Shown one piece after another: positions 12,266 through 22,539 of a stretch of 64,000 bases of DNA. A model generated the notes under the pieces. It saw nothing but the letters and a program-made list of their open reading frames with translations. It was not told where the DNA came from and did not search any database. The position numbers were made by a program, and so were the translations under genes. This DNA is from Magicicada septendecula. Its lineage: Eukaryota > Arthropoda > Insecta > Hemiptera > Cicadidae. The stretch covers positions 314,835,986-314,899,985 of the forward strand of contig CM068367.1 of assembly GCA_034769895.1 (NCBI GenBank). Reading direction: 5' to 3'. How positions within the stretch are numbered: the first letter of the stretch is position 1; each line of letters starts with the position of its first letter.

Positions 12266-12698
12266 CAAGGGCATATTTGGGGAGGGGAAGACGAACAGTT
12301 CCGAGCCTCCCAGAGGGTCGAAAAACGTTGACGAATTTTGTTTTTCTCTTAATTTTTAGGCTATTTTTTATTTTTCAGCTGTGTACGCTAATATAGTAGT
12401 AACTCTGTTTTAAATATTCAAACAGGTTTATTACACAGCATTTGCGTATACGTTTGAAATATGAAATAACAGGAAAAACAATTAAGTATCTTCTAATTCT
12501 AAACAATGTTTCAATAACGCGTATTTGTGTTGTGTTATTACCGTTTACTTTAATGGGATTAATTTCAGGATGTTATCACATGGTTTTCAACCGCTTTAAA
12601 GTTAGTAATGTTGATTAGTCTTAACTTTGTTTTTTCTTTTGTATGAAGCCGACTCAACCGGAACCCCCTTTAAAGGACAAATTCTAGATACGCCACTG
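12266..12698. mobile_element. hAT-type MITE, copy 2 (433 bp), perfect 8 bp TSD
   Basis: The ends read CAAGGGCATATTTGG on the left and, inward from the right, CAGTGGCGTATCTAG. ATCAAATA is duplicated exactly on both sides (12258-12265 and 12699-12706). The interior is the reverse complement of copy 1 at 8228-8800. No ORF. It lies just after a decayed LINE end. Confidence 0.88.
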
Positions 12699-12706
12699 AT
12701 CAAATA

Positions 12707-14729
12707 GTTAATTATATTCCTACATTCGTAGTCGGAGCACTGTAACACGTTTACGACACGCATTGTCTTTGAGCCTCAAACGAAATGTAATTGTACACAC
12801 GTCTAATTAATGACACGCTTTAAAACACTAAGCACACGATAGAAAGCTTCAAAGAGTACCGATAATACGATTCAGGGCAATGCCCTGCGCCAATACACTG
12901 TGACTCATCTCTGTTTTGAGTGATTTACAAATTGCTATGAAATGAAGTGATCGATTTGAATCTTGGTTAACTCTTATGTTAATAAAAATCTATCTGATAT
13001 CATCTACACCTGATACCACTGTTTCCATGAAAAGTCTGTCGCGAAATGAAATATACATTGCTTGTATTCAGTTTACGATTCATTAAATACGCTACAATAC
13101 ACGTGTGGAATTAAAAAAAAAGATATTTGTTTAACTCATGTATTTTGTCGGTGACATTGTAGGCTACGGGAACCATTATAAAACACACACAGTCAGCTAC
13201 ATTATGAAAATATTATACTCATCTGAGTAGCAAAAGATTTGTATACTGAAACATATTTTATCGGTTTGAAAAATTCACGCACAAGGACTAATCGCAACAA
13301 ACGTACGATTGGGAGAGACTGAATATTCACGACTTATATTTCAAAATATTAATATAGTTGCGTCCATTAGGACTTGACCTGACGAACCTTACTACGTGAA
13401 GTGCAGTTGGAACATCACTAAAAAAAAACCGTTTATCTTGGAACAACCTTCAGAAGGCTAACTTAAAATGTAAGATGTCTCTTAGTTGTCAGTAATAATG
13501 AGACTGCCTTTTCTAAAAAAAAAAAACCGTTAACTACCGTTCTACAACTAAGCACCGTTTTAGGCAGTTTAGACTCCGGAGAAATAGTAAGTGTATAAAG
13601 CACATAACTGCACTGTAAATATTTCACAATCCGATTGGTCCCTTCACAATATCACTCATTCTGAGCTCAATAATAAAACTTATGCCAGGTCTAACTAATG
13701 GGAATAATTTAATATTAATACAGTGTATCATCGATGGTACCATCGTCAAACAACCTCTGCATGACAATGACAGTCCGATGGGTTACGTGACACCAAAAAG
13801 TATTTATCCCATATCTCGTAAACCTATCACTTCGTAGGCCTATATCCACACATTGTCGTTTTAGTGTTTTATATTGTCTGTGCGTCGTTATGCAGTCAGC
13901 AGCGTTTTAATTTGTTATAAACTGAATATTGTTCATGTCTTACGTAACAATTTATAAGGTTATCTGGTTGAAGTAATTGGTGCGGAACATTAATTAAAAA
14001 CAAATGGTTACTTATATCTAGTATTTTGTTACTATTAATGCGTGTAAGCAAACATGTAAATGAGTATGAAAAACGTATGAAATTCTTTGATATGATGTCC
14101 TACTTTATTTTTTTAATGTCATTTTTAAATTTTATTCGAATTTTTCATAAGATAAGCTTCTTTACGTTAGGCAAGCTTTGCTGTTACGTTACTTACGCTA
14201 TTGTATTACATACTTTCTTTGTATGTTACTTAAGTGCTTTTTCGATAATGGAAACCGTGACATTTTTCTGCAGGACTGTTCGTTTACATTTCGTTTACAC
14301 TCTTCACGCGTAGAAGCTTCTCTTTAATGTAGAGGCTTCTAGAGGAACCTCAGTCTCTCATGCAGTTAGCCAAAGTAAGTATTTTGTACACTTTGCCCAT
14401 GTTTAAAACCGATATCCAGTTTAATTAAGACCTGACTGAACAGTACTGAATGAAGATCCTTGCAGAGTTTCAAATTAATTGTCTTTATGTAGAACTGATC
14501 TAACAAAATGATCCTTATAGTTCTATAAAAATTCTGAATCACATGGGTATAGGCAAGAAGTGTTTTGGGGGACTGGAACGGTACTTCCCACTAAGCTATA
14601 GACCTGACAATAAATTCTGAACGCTGACTTCGAGATGTGCAGTGGACAAACTCCTCGTTGCGAGCCAACAGAATGTTCATTCATTTCGCGCATGCGCACA
14701 ATAGTCTTTTACAGTGTTTCATATTGTGT
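12707..14729. other. AT-rich stretch, little recognised
   Basis: No supportable gene. A 95-codon hydrophobic ORF at 14026-14313 looks like a by-product of T-rich DNA. A perfect 14 bp palindrome CGATGGTACCATCG lies at 13732-13745. Confidence 0.5.
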
Positions 14730-15070
14730 ACATCGCCAGTAACAAGATTGGATAGAATATCGAAACATGCATTCAAGTGTCGTTGTGAAGAGACTTTGTG
14801 TGACAGGGAGAATCAGTGTGTAACCAAGAGAGCAAACGGTGACCGTTTACTCTCCTCACAGGCACCGTAAGTAAAGCATTTAAGTGGGAGTAAATCTCCC
14901 GTTCCCTCTGCGCTTCCACCGCTCAAGACAAACTGTCAGGCTTCTACTAACCCGTAATGTTGTGTCCTTTGTCCAGATGCAAGCAAAAATTCGTTGGGAA
15001 CAGCTATTTCAATTGGGTATTTAATTTTAACATAAACTTCCTGACACGAATTTAATTTCCAGACTTTTTT
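14730..15070 (+). repeat. ~330 bp direct duplication, copy 1
   Basis: Matches 15560-15885 in the same orientation, about 805 bp away, starting at CATCGCCAGTAACAAG and ending at TTAATTTCCAG followed by a T-run. Shared blocks include GAGAGCAAACGG, CTCCTCACAGGCACCGTAAG, CACCGCTCAAGACAAACTGT and CCGTAATGTTGTGTCCTTTG. Copy 1 carries about 30 extra bases near 14775. I see no TG...CA ends, so LTR status is not supported. Confidence 0.85.
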
Positions 15071-15119
15071 ATCCAGACTTTTACGGCCACTCACGGCTGT
15101 ATCAATAAAGTTGAAATTA

Positions 15120-15482
15120 TTTTAAAGGAAAATAGTGAGAAAGATATACGGCCCAATAAGCAGGAGAGTGGAGACGCCTTCGAAATGTTGAAATTGATGA
15201 AATATGCAGGAGGGAGATATAGTGCGCTTCATAAAGGCAAGCCGGATAAGTTGGCTGGGGTATGTGAAGAGAATGTTACAGGAGAGACTGTCCAAGCAAG
15301 TGCTAAATGGAAACATAGAAGGAACAAGAAGAAGGGAAGACCCAGAAGGCGATGGATACATGAGGTGGATGAAGACTGAAGAAGAATGGGTGTACAAAAC
15401 TAGAGAAACGGTGCATAAGAGAAAGAGAACTGGAGCCGAATGGTGGCGGAAGCCTAGGGTCATCCCGGCCTGTAGAGCTCTG
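15120..15482 (+). pseudogene. LINE 3' end (endonuclease-RT type) with GAA tail
   Basis: The plus strand reads DIVRFIKASRISWLGYVKRM, then a frame change near 15325, then KKGRPRRRWIHEVDED. This is the typical C-terminus of an endonuclease-reverse transcriptase LINE (I.WLGHV.RM ... GRPR.RW.DEV.ED). It ends near GTCATCCCGGCCTGTAGAGC and runs straight into a (GAA)n array, probably the simple-repeat 3' tail left by target-primed reverse transcription. The minus-strand LINE at 26805-26990 has the same tail. Confidence 0.8.
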
Positions 15483-15558
15483 GAAGAAGAAGAAGAAGAA
15501 GAAGAAGAAGAAGAAGAAGAAGAAGAAGAAGAAGAAGAAGAAGAAGAAGAAGAAGAAG
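15483..15558. repeat. (GAA)n microsatellite, likely LINE tail
   Basis: About 25 perfect GAA units at the 3' end of the LINE fragment. Long Glu, Ser and Phe ORFs across it are artefacts. Confidence 0.97.
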
Positions 15559-15559
15559 A

Positions 15560-15885
15560 CATCGGCAGTAACAAGGTTGGCGAGAACATCGGAAGCATGC
15601 AAGTGACAGAGAGAATTAGTGTGTAAGCGAGAGAGCAAACGGTTACCGCGTGCTCTCCTCACAGGCACCGTAAGCAAAACATTTAAGTGGAAGTAATTCT
15701 CACGTTCGCTGTGCGCCTTCCACCGCTCAAGACAAACTGTCAGATTTCTACCAAACCGTAATGTTGTGTCCTTTGTTCAGATGCAAGCAGAAATTCGCTG
15801 GGAACAACAGTTACTTGAATTAGGTATTTAAATTTAACATAAACTTCCTCTGACACAAATTTAATTTCCAGATTTTTTTTATTTA
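15560..15885 (+). repeat. ~330 bp direct duplication, copy 2
   Basis: Partner of 14730-15070. The LINE 3' end with its GAA tail fits exactly between the copies. Confidence 0.85.
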
Positions 15886-17404
15886 TTATATTAATGTGAG
15901 ATGCGACCTTCTCTGCTCCACATAGATTTCTTGCAGTGTTTTGCTCGACTGGCAAAAAGGATCAGGTTTGAGTGGAATAGTGTATAAAAAACACGATAAG
16001 GTAAGGAAGGAAACACGATAAAAAAAGTGTATAAAAGAAGCCTGAAGACCACGAAATGTATTGTGTACACTCATTTCATGTCGTCCAACCGTTTTTCCAG
16101 TGTTGCTACAAATGGTTACGACGCTCTCAGTTTCTACAGCTCCGTAAAAGATCATTTTCTACCCTGAAACTCTTTAAAAAAATTATTTAACGGAAGCAAC
16201 CAAGAAGAATAAATTAGTCTTGCTCTTCTTTAGGTGCCCTGCAATAGTTAAGTATATGTGTGTATACATACGTAAATATGATGAAGCGATTCCGTAAGGC
16301 GCCAAGGCAGGACAAATTTTCGTTTAAGGTAGGTCTAGATACTATTTATATTAAGCAATAATAATTAATTCTAGACCATAGCATATCTCCCCTCGGCTTG
16401 AATCTGCCCTAACTGAAATTCTGCCAATGTCCGTGTATCACATATGATGGATCTAGTTTAGCGAAACCATTAGTAATTTAGTCTACCAAGAAAAAGTCTA
16501 CGCTCAATACATGTAATCACCCAAGGAGTGCATCGAATCACGAAATGTATTAATACAAGTGTAGCCTATATTTGAATACCGGTAATTATTAATATTAAAA
16601 TAATCGTCACTAGAGTTTGTCAAATGTTGTACTAATACTTGTCATACGTCGCAATAGGTGACCTATACCAGTCCTCATGACACAACTAAACCAGTAATGA
16701 TTTATTACATATGACACAGAAAACAGGAAACCATTTAGAATAGACAGACAGAGATAAAAGCGATTCGTTTGTTGGCCTAAATTTGTAAAACTAGTTGGTT
16801 AATGTACTTGTTACGTCGTAAATATTTTTCCAGACAGTTAGATTGCGTAAATCTCTCAGAGACTAAATATTTAAAACGGTTGTTTCTTTTTAAGAAGATA
16901 TAAATATTCTGAGTCTAAACAATAGCTTTATACTAAAAACAAAAGTGCGGTTTCTCGCGAGTATTTTTAATTGTTGAAGATGCTTTAGAAACGAGTATTT
17001 CAATTTACCCCCCCCCACACACACACACACACACACGTGTGTGTATATATCCAGTGTGTGTATCTAGACTATACTATTAACAAAAAAGGTTGACTTACAA
17101 AAAACTGTGTTATAGTACACAGTCGACAGAATATATTAAAGAGATGAGAATGAAAATAAAATTATTTTCAAATTACTTTTGTACAGGCTCGCACTACAGT
17201 CAAAGACAAAATGTACATTGCCACCACTGTAACTGCTACCTTCATAAATTAATTAAAAATAAAAAGCGTGTGGAACACTTTAACACTTAACAACGAGGAC
17301 CATTTATTTCGTATGACAGCTAGAATATTTCATGATTATCTTTTATAGAGAGACGTTCTTGAACAACTTGTTTTTAAAGCACGATAAAAATAAAATCTTA
17401 TTTG
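15886..17404. other. AT-rich stretch with a C-run/AC/GT tract
   Basis: No gene recognised. A tract of C7, AC repeats and then GT repeats lies at about 17009-17046. Confidence 0.55.
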
Positions 17405-17640
17405 CACTGATTTATTTAGTAACACGCGAGTAAATTGTTCACGGCTTGCTGTATGTCAACAACCGCATTTCGCACAAACATTAAGTATTTTTTTCTAAAT
17501 TCTAAATATACCTGTGCACCGAGAACAATGAACTTTTGCAACAAAAAGTTATTTGTTTTTCTTCTTTTCTGCTCTCCGGAGATTATGCAAATGAGTTCAA
17601 TTATAAACAAACGTTTGCGCTGTTCTTACCGACATTCGGA
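17405..17640 (-). other. Segment resembling 45480-45700; possible exon
   Basis: Weakly but collinearly similar on the same strand to 45480-45700 (for example GCATTTCGCACAAACA against GTATTTCGTACAAACA, and TTATTTGTTTT against GTATTTGTTTT). The minus strand is open for 64 codons and contains KKYLMFVRNAVVDIQQAV; the partner copy reads SLFVRNTPGE at the same place. It could be a diverged repeat or an exon downstream of the candidate exon at 24336-24479. Function unknown. Confidence 0.25.
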
Positions 17641-18039
17641 GTAGTTTAAAGGAAACATACAGTACACTTGTTTTATTAAATACGCTGAAACTATTTTTAT
17701 TAAGTACGTGCAGTTATTTAGTGGTCAGTTAAGTTCGAGATAGCATCAGTCGGTGTAACACGTCCAATGTTTTATATTCGATTTAGTATTTATGAGGACG
17801 CAATGCTAGTAAATAAACGGCATGTTGAAATTTCTACTTGTTTTTAATAGTTTTATTCTAAAGTTCTTAAGTACCCTATCTCTGAGTGTTAATGCTGTTG
17901 TCATGATAAACAAAACTTTCTCCAGAAGACTAATTTTGATTTACGAAGAATCAAATCTTATTTAAACAAAAACATTTTAGTAATTAATTAGTGGCTATGC
18001 TGAGTAACAGTAACAAACACAAATAAAGAATAATGCGTT
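17641..18039. other. AT-rich stretch, nothing recognised
   Basis: No feature supported, apart from short GCGTT-type repeats at about 18033-18050. Confidence 0.5.
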
Positions 18040-18620
18040 GCGTTGCGTTGGTGCGTCAGAATGTCTTTACACCCGTGCAGCATCCAGGTCAAGCCCTATG
18101 ACTGCCAGAGGATAACTAGTACTGGTCAATCAATAGGTGTCTATATTGGGATGGATGCCGCCAACGCGTTTATCCGCTATATGGCGGAGAATTGTGTCTC
18201 TATGTCGTGGCACAGCTTCTGTCACCGTTTCAGACACAGCAGACGCCATTAGGCGTCGATCGCTCCCCGCTTGGCGGAGAGTCTGCGTGTCGGTGGCAAA
18301 GGTAACTCCAGCAAACAATGTGTCCAGACGTGACAGGAAGGGTTTCACTGAGGCGGCTGAAGAGTTCAGGTTCTGTATGTCAAATTCTAAGGGACTAGTC
18401 AGAAGATATGCACGAGGAGGAGAGGGGCTTTATGGGCCGTATTGGGGTTGGAGGTACTAATGTGTTGATAGTTCTGATATAGGGATAGGAAGACATCGCT
18501 GCAACTGCAGCCAGTGGCCGGGCAAAGGCAGATAGTGTGAGAACTGGAAGACCTCCGCGAATTACGTCATTTCTGACACGCCATGGAGATCCCGACAAGG
18601 AAAGGAAGGTTTTCGATTGG
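18040..18620 (-). pseudogene. Unassigned GC-rich coding relic
   Basis: A sharply bounded, G+C- and CpG-rich block in an AT-rich region. On the minus strand it is open from about 18620 to 18395 in one frame (RNDVIRGGLPVLTLSAFARP lies near its start). The apparent continuation is in another frame from about 18400, through VTFATDTQTLRQAGSDRRLM to 18130, and after a TGA stop to about 18067, where a TAA follows. One frameshift and two stops over some 185 codons, while amino-acid composition stays protein-like, argue for an old coding sequence. I do not recognise the family. Possibilities are an endogenised viral gene, a horizontally acquired gene or a processed pseudogene. There are no transposase, RT or protease motifs. 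The plus-strand ORF over the same block is probably its shadow. Confidence 0.4.
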
Positions 18621-20891
18621 AAGTCTTAATCAAGAATACAAACACACCAATTCTAATAAAAGCACGCACGTGTGTCTCGCTGTTACCCTTCTCTCAATCC
18701 GTGTCCCTTCCTCTCGCTCTCACTCTTTCCTCCTCACTGTCACTCTTTCTCTCTGTTTGTGCAGAAGTCCAAACAGCACTGTTCGCTGTTACTACTATGT
18801 GCCCGCGACGTTCACCTCGTGTTGTACATTGAAGTCGGGTCGCACGAAATTTTCAGTATGACTTCATAAAGAATTTATATATTTTAGATGATAAAATGTA
18901 AAAAGGCAAACGTTTGCTCTTGAATGTACTAAGAAAAGCAGTAGCTAAAAAATGGTTAAGCGACCTTTGTTTAACGGTTTCGTCAATACGACACTACATG
19001 AACTTTAGTGTCAATACCACCCTGGGAAAATCCCATTTACGGCCCGCTTCCCGTTACTATATGACGGGTTTGTTTTAAGTAACGTAAATAAAACTGAAAC
19101 ATATTTACAGTTTCAGTGATAGTAATAGAGTGATAGTTTAAACTCTTTTAATATCTACATCTGTGACAGACTCTGGACTATAAAAAAATGAAGTTAAACA
19201 CAGAGAAACCCGACGGCTGACTTAACAAAATATCTGAAGCACAAATTTATCAATTGTTTTATGTAAATAAAGATTGTAAAAGAACAAGCATTCGGAAACA
19301 ACATTTCTATAGCTCTTTGCGTATTACGAGAATTCAAAAACATTTACATTTACATTTAATCTGACAGATCATTCGTTTTGTATTGTACTCGCTGTATAGT
19401 AGATACACACAAAGTGTGCTACAAAATCTTTATGTAGCGATAACAGTTTAAGACAATGGGCCAGGAGATAGTGTGCTACGTCACGACACTTTCCTCACTC
19501 ACTAAAATTAGAGTGTATTATTTACGTAATGTATCGCTTGTATAGTTGGGCTCAGCTGTCACTTCTAACGTTTTGTAACAAATGACATCTGTTCAGAATG
19601 TCTATACGCGACGTGAGTTATACATATCTTATAATACACAGATAAGCAATCCTTCAGCAGAATGTGCACTCAGTCAAATGTCAAGAGTCTAATTACTGAA
19701 AAAAATTAATGATTTAATTTGTAACGTTTTTAATATTTTTTGTGGGCCGCATTTTTTCTGATTTTGTTTTCTATACGATAAACGGACGCAGCGTATGACT
19801 GTGAATACGCTGTAGGTGTTGTTCTATTTACATGTTATATTGTTATATGAGGAGGCATTAGTTGAAAATATCTCTACCCGAAATTGAAGAAAATTCTTAA
19901 TTAATATATACGTTTTTAAATTAATTAAAAATTTAACGAATTGACAAATTTATATTATATATAGATATATATAATTTGATAATATTTTAACACGAATACT
20001 GCAAGAAACTCGTGAGCTACTTATAAAGAAGTTATGGATATACATCCTAACTTTTTATCAAAATTAATAAAATTAATTTAAGATTTCACACTAGCTTCCT
20101 CTATTACTATTTTAATATGTAATACAGAAGAACATAAATATAAATATTTCTTTAATTCTTTCGAGATTGGATCACTCGATTGGCGCATAGCAAACCATCG
20201 CGTTATCTACAGTCACAAAATCTTATTACAAATTCGTGATGGAAACACACGCACAGATAGATATAGGCCTACACAGGTATATACTTTTACTTAATTTGGC
20301 CTACTTGATTTTATTCCAAAACAAAGTGATGTTCACAAATAAATTATTATTAACACGATACACAACTCAATGCAAGAATAAATACTTAGCTTCTGACCAA
20401 TTTTATATTTGGTAATTCAGAGGACAAAGTAGTACAAGAAACCCGTCTATTCGATAAATTGAAATGTGTGGGCAAACATTTAAAAACGAACCCTATATTC
20501 GAATGATATTACCAAGTTGCTTGCTCCAAAAGCACTTTTGTCGAACTACGTATGTTGCAAAATCTGACCTTTATTTGTAGGTCTGCAAGAACCAAATACA
20601 CATTACTGACTCTGTAGAAACGCATACCGATAAGTTACTTGACATCAACTTAACAAATGACTGTTAGAAAAGGAAATACAATTCCATTAGTTTTACCTAG
20701 ACCAGTCTTATTTAAACTGTGGAGGACGGACCACTACAGAGAGACCAGCAGATTGGCCGTGGAAAACTGACGTCTTTCATTTTTAATATATTTTAAAACA
20801 GCCTCCAGTTTCGTGGTACCAAAAACAAAAAATAAACAGGTCTATTGTATTATGTACAGCTGAGTTGTATAATTCCGTGACAAATAGATAG
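18621..20891. other. AT-rich stretch, nothing recognised
   Basis: About 2.3 kb. A pyrimidine-rich patch (TCTC-type) occurs at about 18690-18760 and a very AT-rich, partly palindromic patch at 19890-19985. No gene supported. Confidence 0.5.
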
Positions 20892-21605
20892 ATATCACTA
20901 TTGTAGTAACGACTCGGAACACTAAGTTTTTTATAAGTAAAATCGTAAAGATTTACCTTACAGCCTAAACCGGCTTTCACCTTTAAAAGGCTTCTTCAGA
21001 GGCTGCCGTAGGTAGCGCTGTCCGTCTTGTTGTTGGCGACGGGATAGATTTTCGAAAGATCGATGCTGTGTGTGTGTGTGTGTGTGGTGAGATGTGTTCG
21101 AATAATGCGTGCGATTTGAATTGTGTCTGTTCGTTTAGGATGTCGTTTTTATTTGTTTTTGTGTGTTTGTATATTTCTAATTGTTCTAGAGTGTCTAGTT
21201 TTCGGCCTTTTGTGTGTACGTGTAGAATGTTCATGTTATTGTCGATGCTTTTATATGTGTGGTTTGCTTCATGAGGTGGTTTGCAAAGGTGGATTCTGTA
21301 GTGGTGTGGAGTGCCTTTGTGTGTTCAATGTATCTCTGTTTGAAGCTACGTCCTGTCTGGGCTATGTAGAATTTATTGCAATTTGAGCAATTTAGCTTGT
21401 ATAGACCGGGTAGATCGAATTTTTTTGTGCTTTGTGCGTGCGTTTTGATAGTGTGTGTTCTGTTTTGTTAGTAGTTTTGTAAGCGATTCTGTATCCTGCT
21501 TTTTTGAATTTGTGGGCAATTTTTTCAGTTTGTTTGTTGATGTATGTTAGTGTTATGAATTTGTTGTTTTCTGTCTTTGTCTGTTGTTTGTTTTGTGTTT
21601 TGTGT
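20892..21605 (-). mobile_element. Penelope-like element 3' fragment, left arm of inverted repeat
   Basis: This is the near-perfect reverse complement of 21633-22347. Read on the minus strand it encodes the same GIY-YIG endonuclease region as the right arm, but with a few changes: the YIGQ word reads YIAQ, and a base is missing in the A-run just before the GVY word, which shifts the frame. The 3' end of the element points left. With the right arm it makes a ~1.46 kb head-to-head palindrome with a 27 bp spacer (21606-21632). Confidence 0.85.
20984..21560 (-). pseudogene. GIY-YIG endonuclease domain, mirror copy
   Basis: Minus-strand mirror of 21681-22256. It shares the C-terminal frameshift and adds a one-base loss before GVY and a G-to-A change in YIG (YIGQ to YIAQ), so this copy has lost the active-site tyrosine motif as well as frame. 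Confidence 0.8.
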
Positions 21606-21680
21606 AGGAGTTTACTGACTATTGTAACAAAAACACAAAACACAAAACAAACAACAGACAAAGACAGAAAACAACAAATT

Positions 21681-22256
21681 CATAACACTAACATACATCA
21701 ACAAACAAACTGAAAAAATTGCCCACAAATTCAAAAAAGCAGGATACAGAATCGCTTACAAAACTACTAACAAAACAGAACACACACTATCAAAACGCAC
21801 GCACAAAGCACAAAACAAATTCGATCTCCCCGGTGTATACAAGCTAAATTGCTCAAATTGCAATAAATTCTACATAGGCCAGACAGGACGTAGCTTCAAA
21901 CAGAGATACATTGAACACACAAAGGCACTCCACACCACTACAGAATCCACCTTTGCAAACCACCTCATGAAGCAAACCACACATATAAAAGCATCGACAA
22001 TAACATGAACATTCTACACGTACACACAAAAGGCCGAAAACTAGACACTCTAGAACAATTAGAAATATACAAACACACAAAAACAAATAAAAACGACATC
22101 CTAAACGAACAGACACAATTCAAATCGCACGCATTATTCGAACACATCTCACCACACACACACACACACACAGCATCGATCTTTCGAAAATCTATCCCGT
22201 CGCCAACAACAAGACGGACAGCGCTACCTACGGCAGCCTCTGAAGAAGCCTTTTAA
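21681..22256 (+). pseudogene. GIY-YIG endonuclease domain of Penelope-like element
   Basis: Reading from 21681: TYINKQTEKIAHKFKKAGY (linker), then GVYKLNCSNCNKFYIGQTGR, which holds the GIY-YIG signature (GVY at 21832, YIG at 21871), a CxxC knuckle characteristic of Penelope-like elements and the catalytic-arginine region RSFKQR, then IEHTKAL. Near 21980 the frame shifts by one base, and the C-terminal part LHVHTKGRKLDTLEQLEIY continues in the next frame to a stop at 22256. Penelope-like elements use this endonuclease to nick DNA for target-primed reverse transcription. The same frameshift is present in the left arm, so the damage predates the inverted duplication. Only a fragment, not a working enzyme. 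Confidence 0.85.
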
Positions 22257-22285
22257 AGGTGAAAGCCGGTTTAGGCTGTAAGGTA
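22232..22285 (+). ncRNA. Hammerhead-ribozyme-like core at PLE 3' end (candidate)
   Basis: CTGAAGA (22240-22246) is followed by a short self-complementary stem, CCTTTTAAAGG, then GAAA (22261-22264), then GCC...GGC and TGTAAGG. This order matches the hammerhead core CUGANGA-stem II-GAAA-stem III. CCT before the core can pair with AGG after TGTA as a minimal stem I. The cleavage-site base and stem III are imperfect, so it may be decayed. Penelope-like elements are known to carry hammerhead motifs near their ends. A mirrored copy lies in the left arm. Confidence 0.3.
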
Positions 22286-22472
22286 AATCTTTACGATTTT
22301 ACTTATAAAAAACTTAGTGTTCCGAGTCGTTATTACAATAGTTATATTTAGTTAAGTAACGGACACGTCATGAACAACGAAATCCAAGAAATAGATAGAG
22401 TCAAGATAAATACTGAAATGTACGAAAAAAAAATTGATTGCAAATATCGTGAGTACTGGTATTCGTTACGGA

Positions 22473-22473
<1 letters not shown>

Positions 22474-22538
<65 letters not shown>
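22474..22538. repeat. (TG)n microsatellite
   Basis: About 32 TG units, 126 bp past the outer end of the Penelope palindrome. Confidence 0.98.

Positions 22539-22539
<1 letters not shown>

Larger units (their letters stand above)
21633..22347 (+). mobile_element. Penelope-like element 3' fragment, right arm of inverted repeat
   Basis: The plus strand carries the C-terminal part of a Penelope-like retroelement ORF followed by its 3' untranslated end. The reverse transcriptase itself is absent: the copy is 5'-truncated at the palindrome centre. The 3' end points right. The arms differ by only a handful of bases over about 714 bp, so the inverted duplication is either recent or maintained. Confidence 0.85.

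Noticed and set aside
14026-14313. 95-codon hydrophobic ORF as a membrane protein
   Set aside because: Its Phe/Leu/Ile richness follows from T-rich DNA; no homologue, start context or splice signal supports it.
15122-15677. Long ORFs on both strands with poly-Ser, poly-Glu or poly-Phe
   Set aside because: They are translations of the GAA array and its flanks in different frames; only the LINE part of the plus strand is meaningful.
14730-15885. The flanking duplications as LTRs of a retrotransposon
   Set aside because: No TG...CA ends or short target duplication, and the middle is a LINE 3' end rather than gag-pol.
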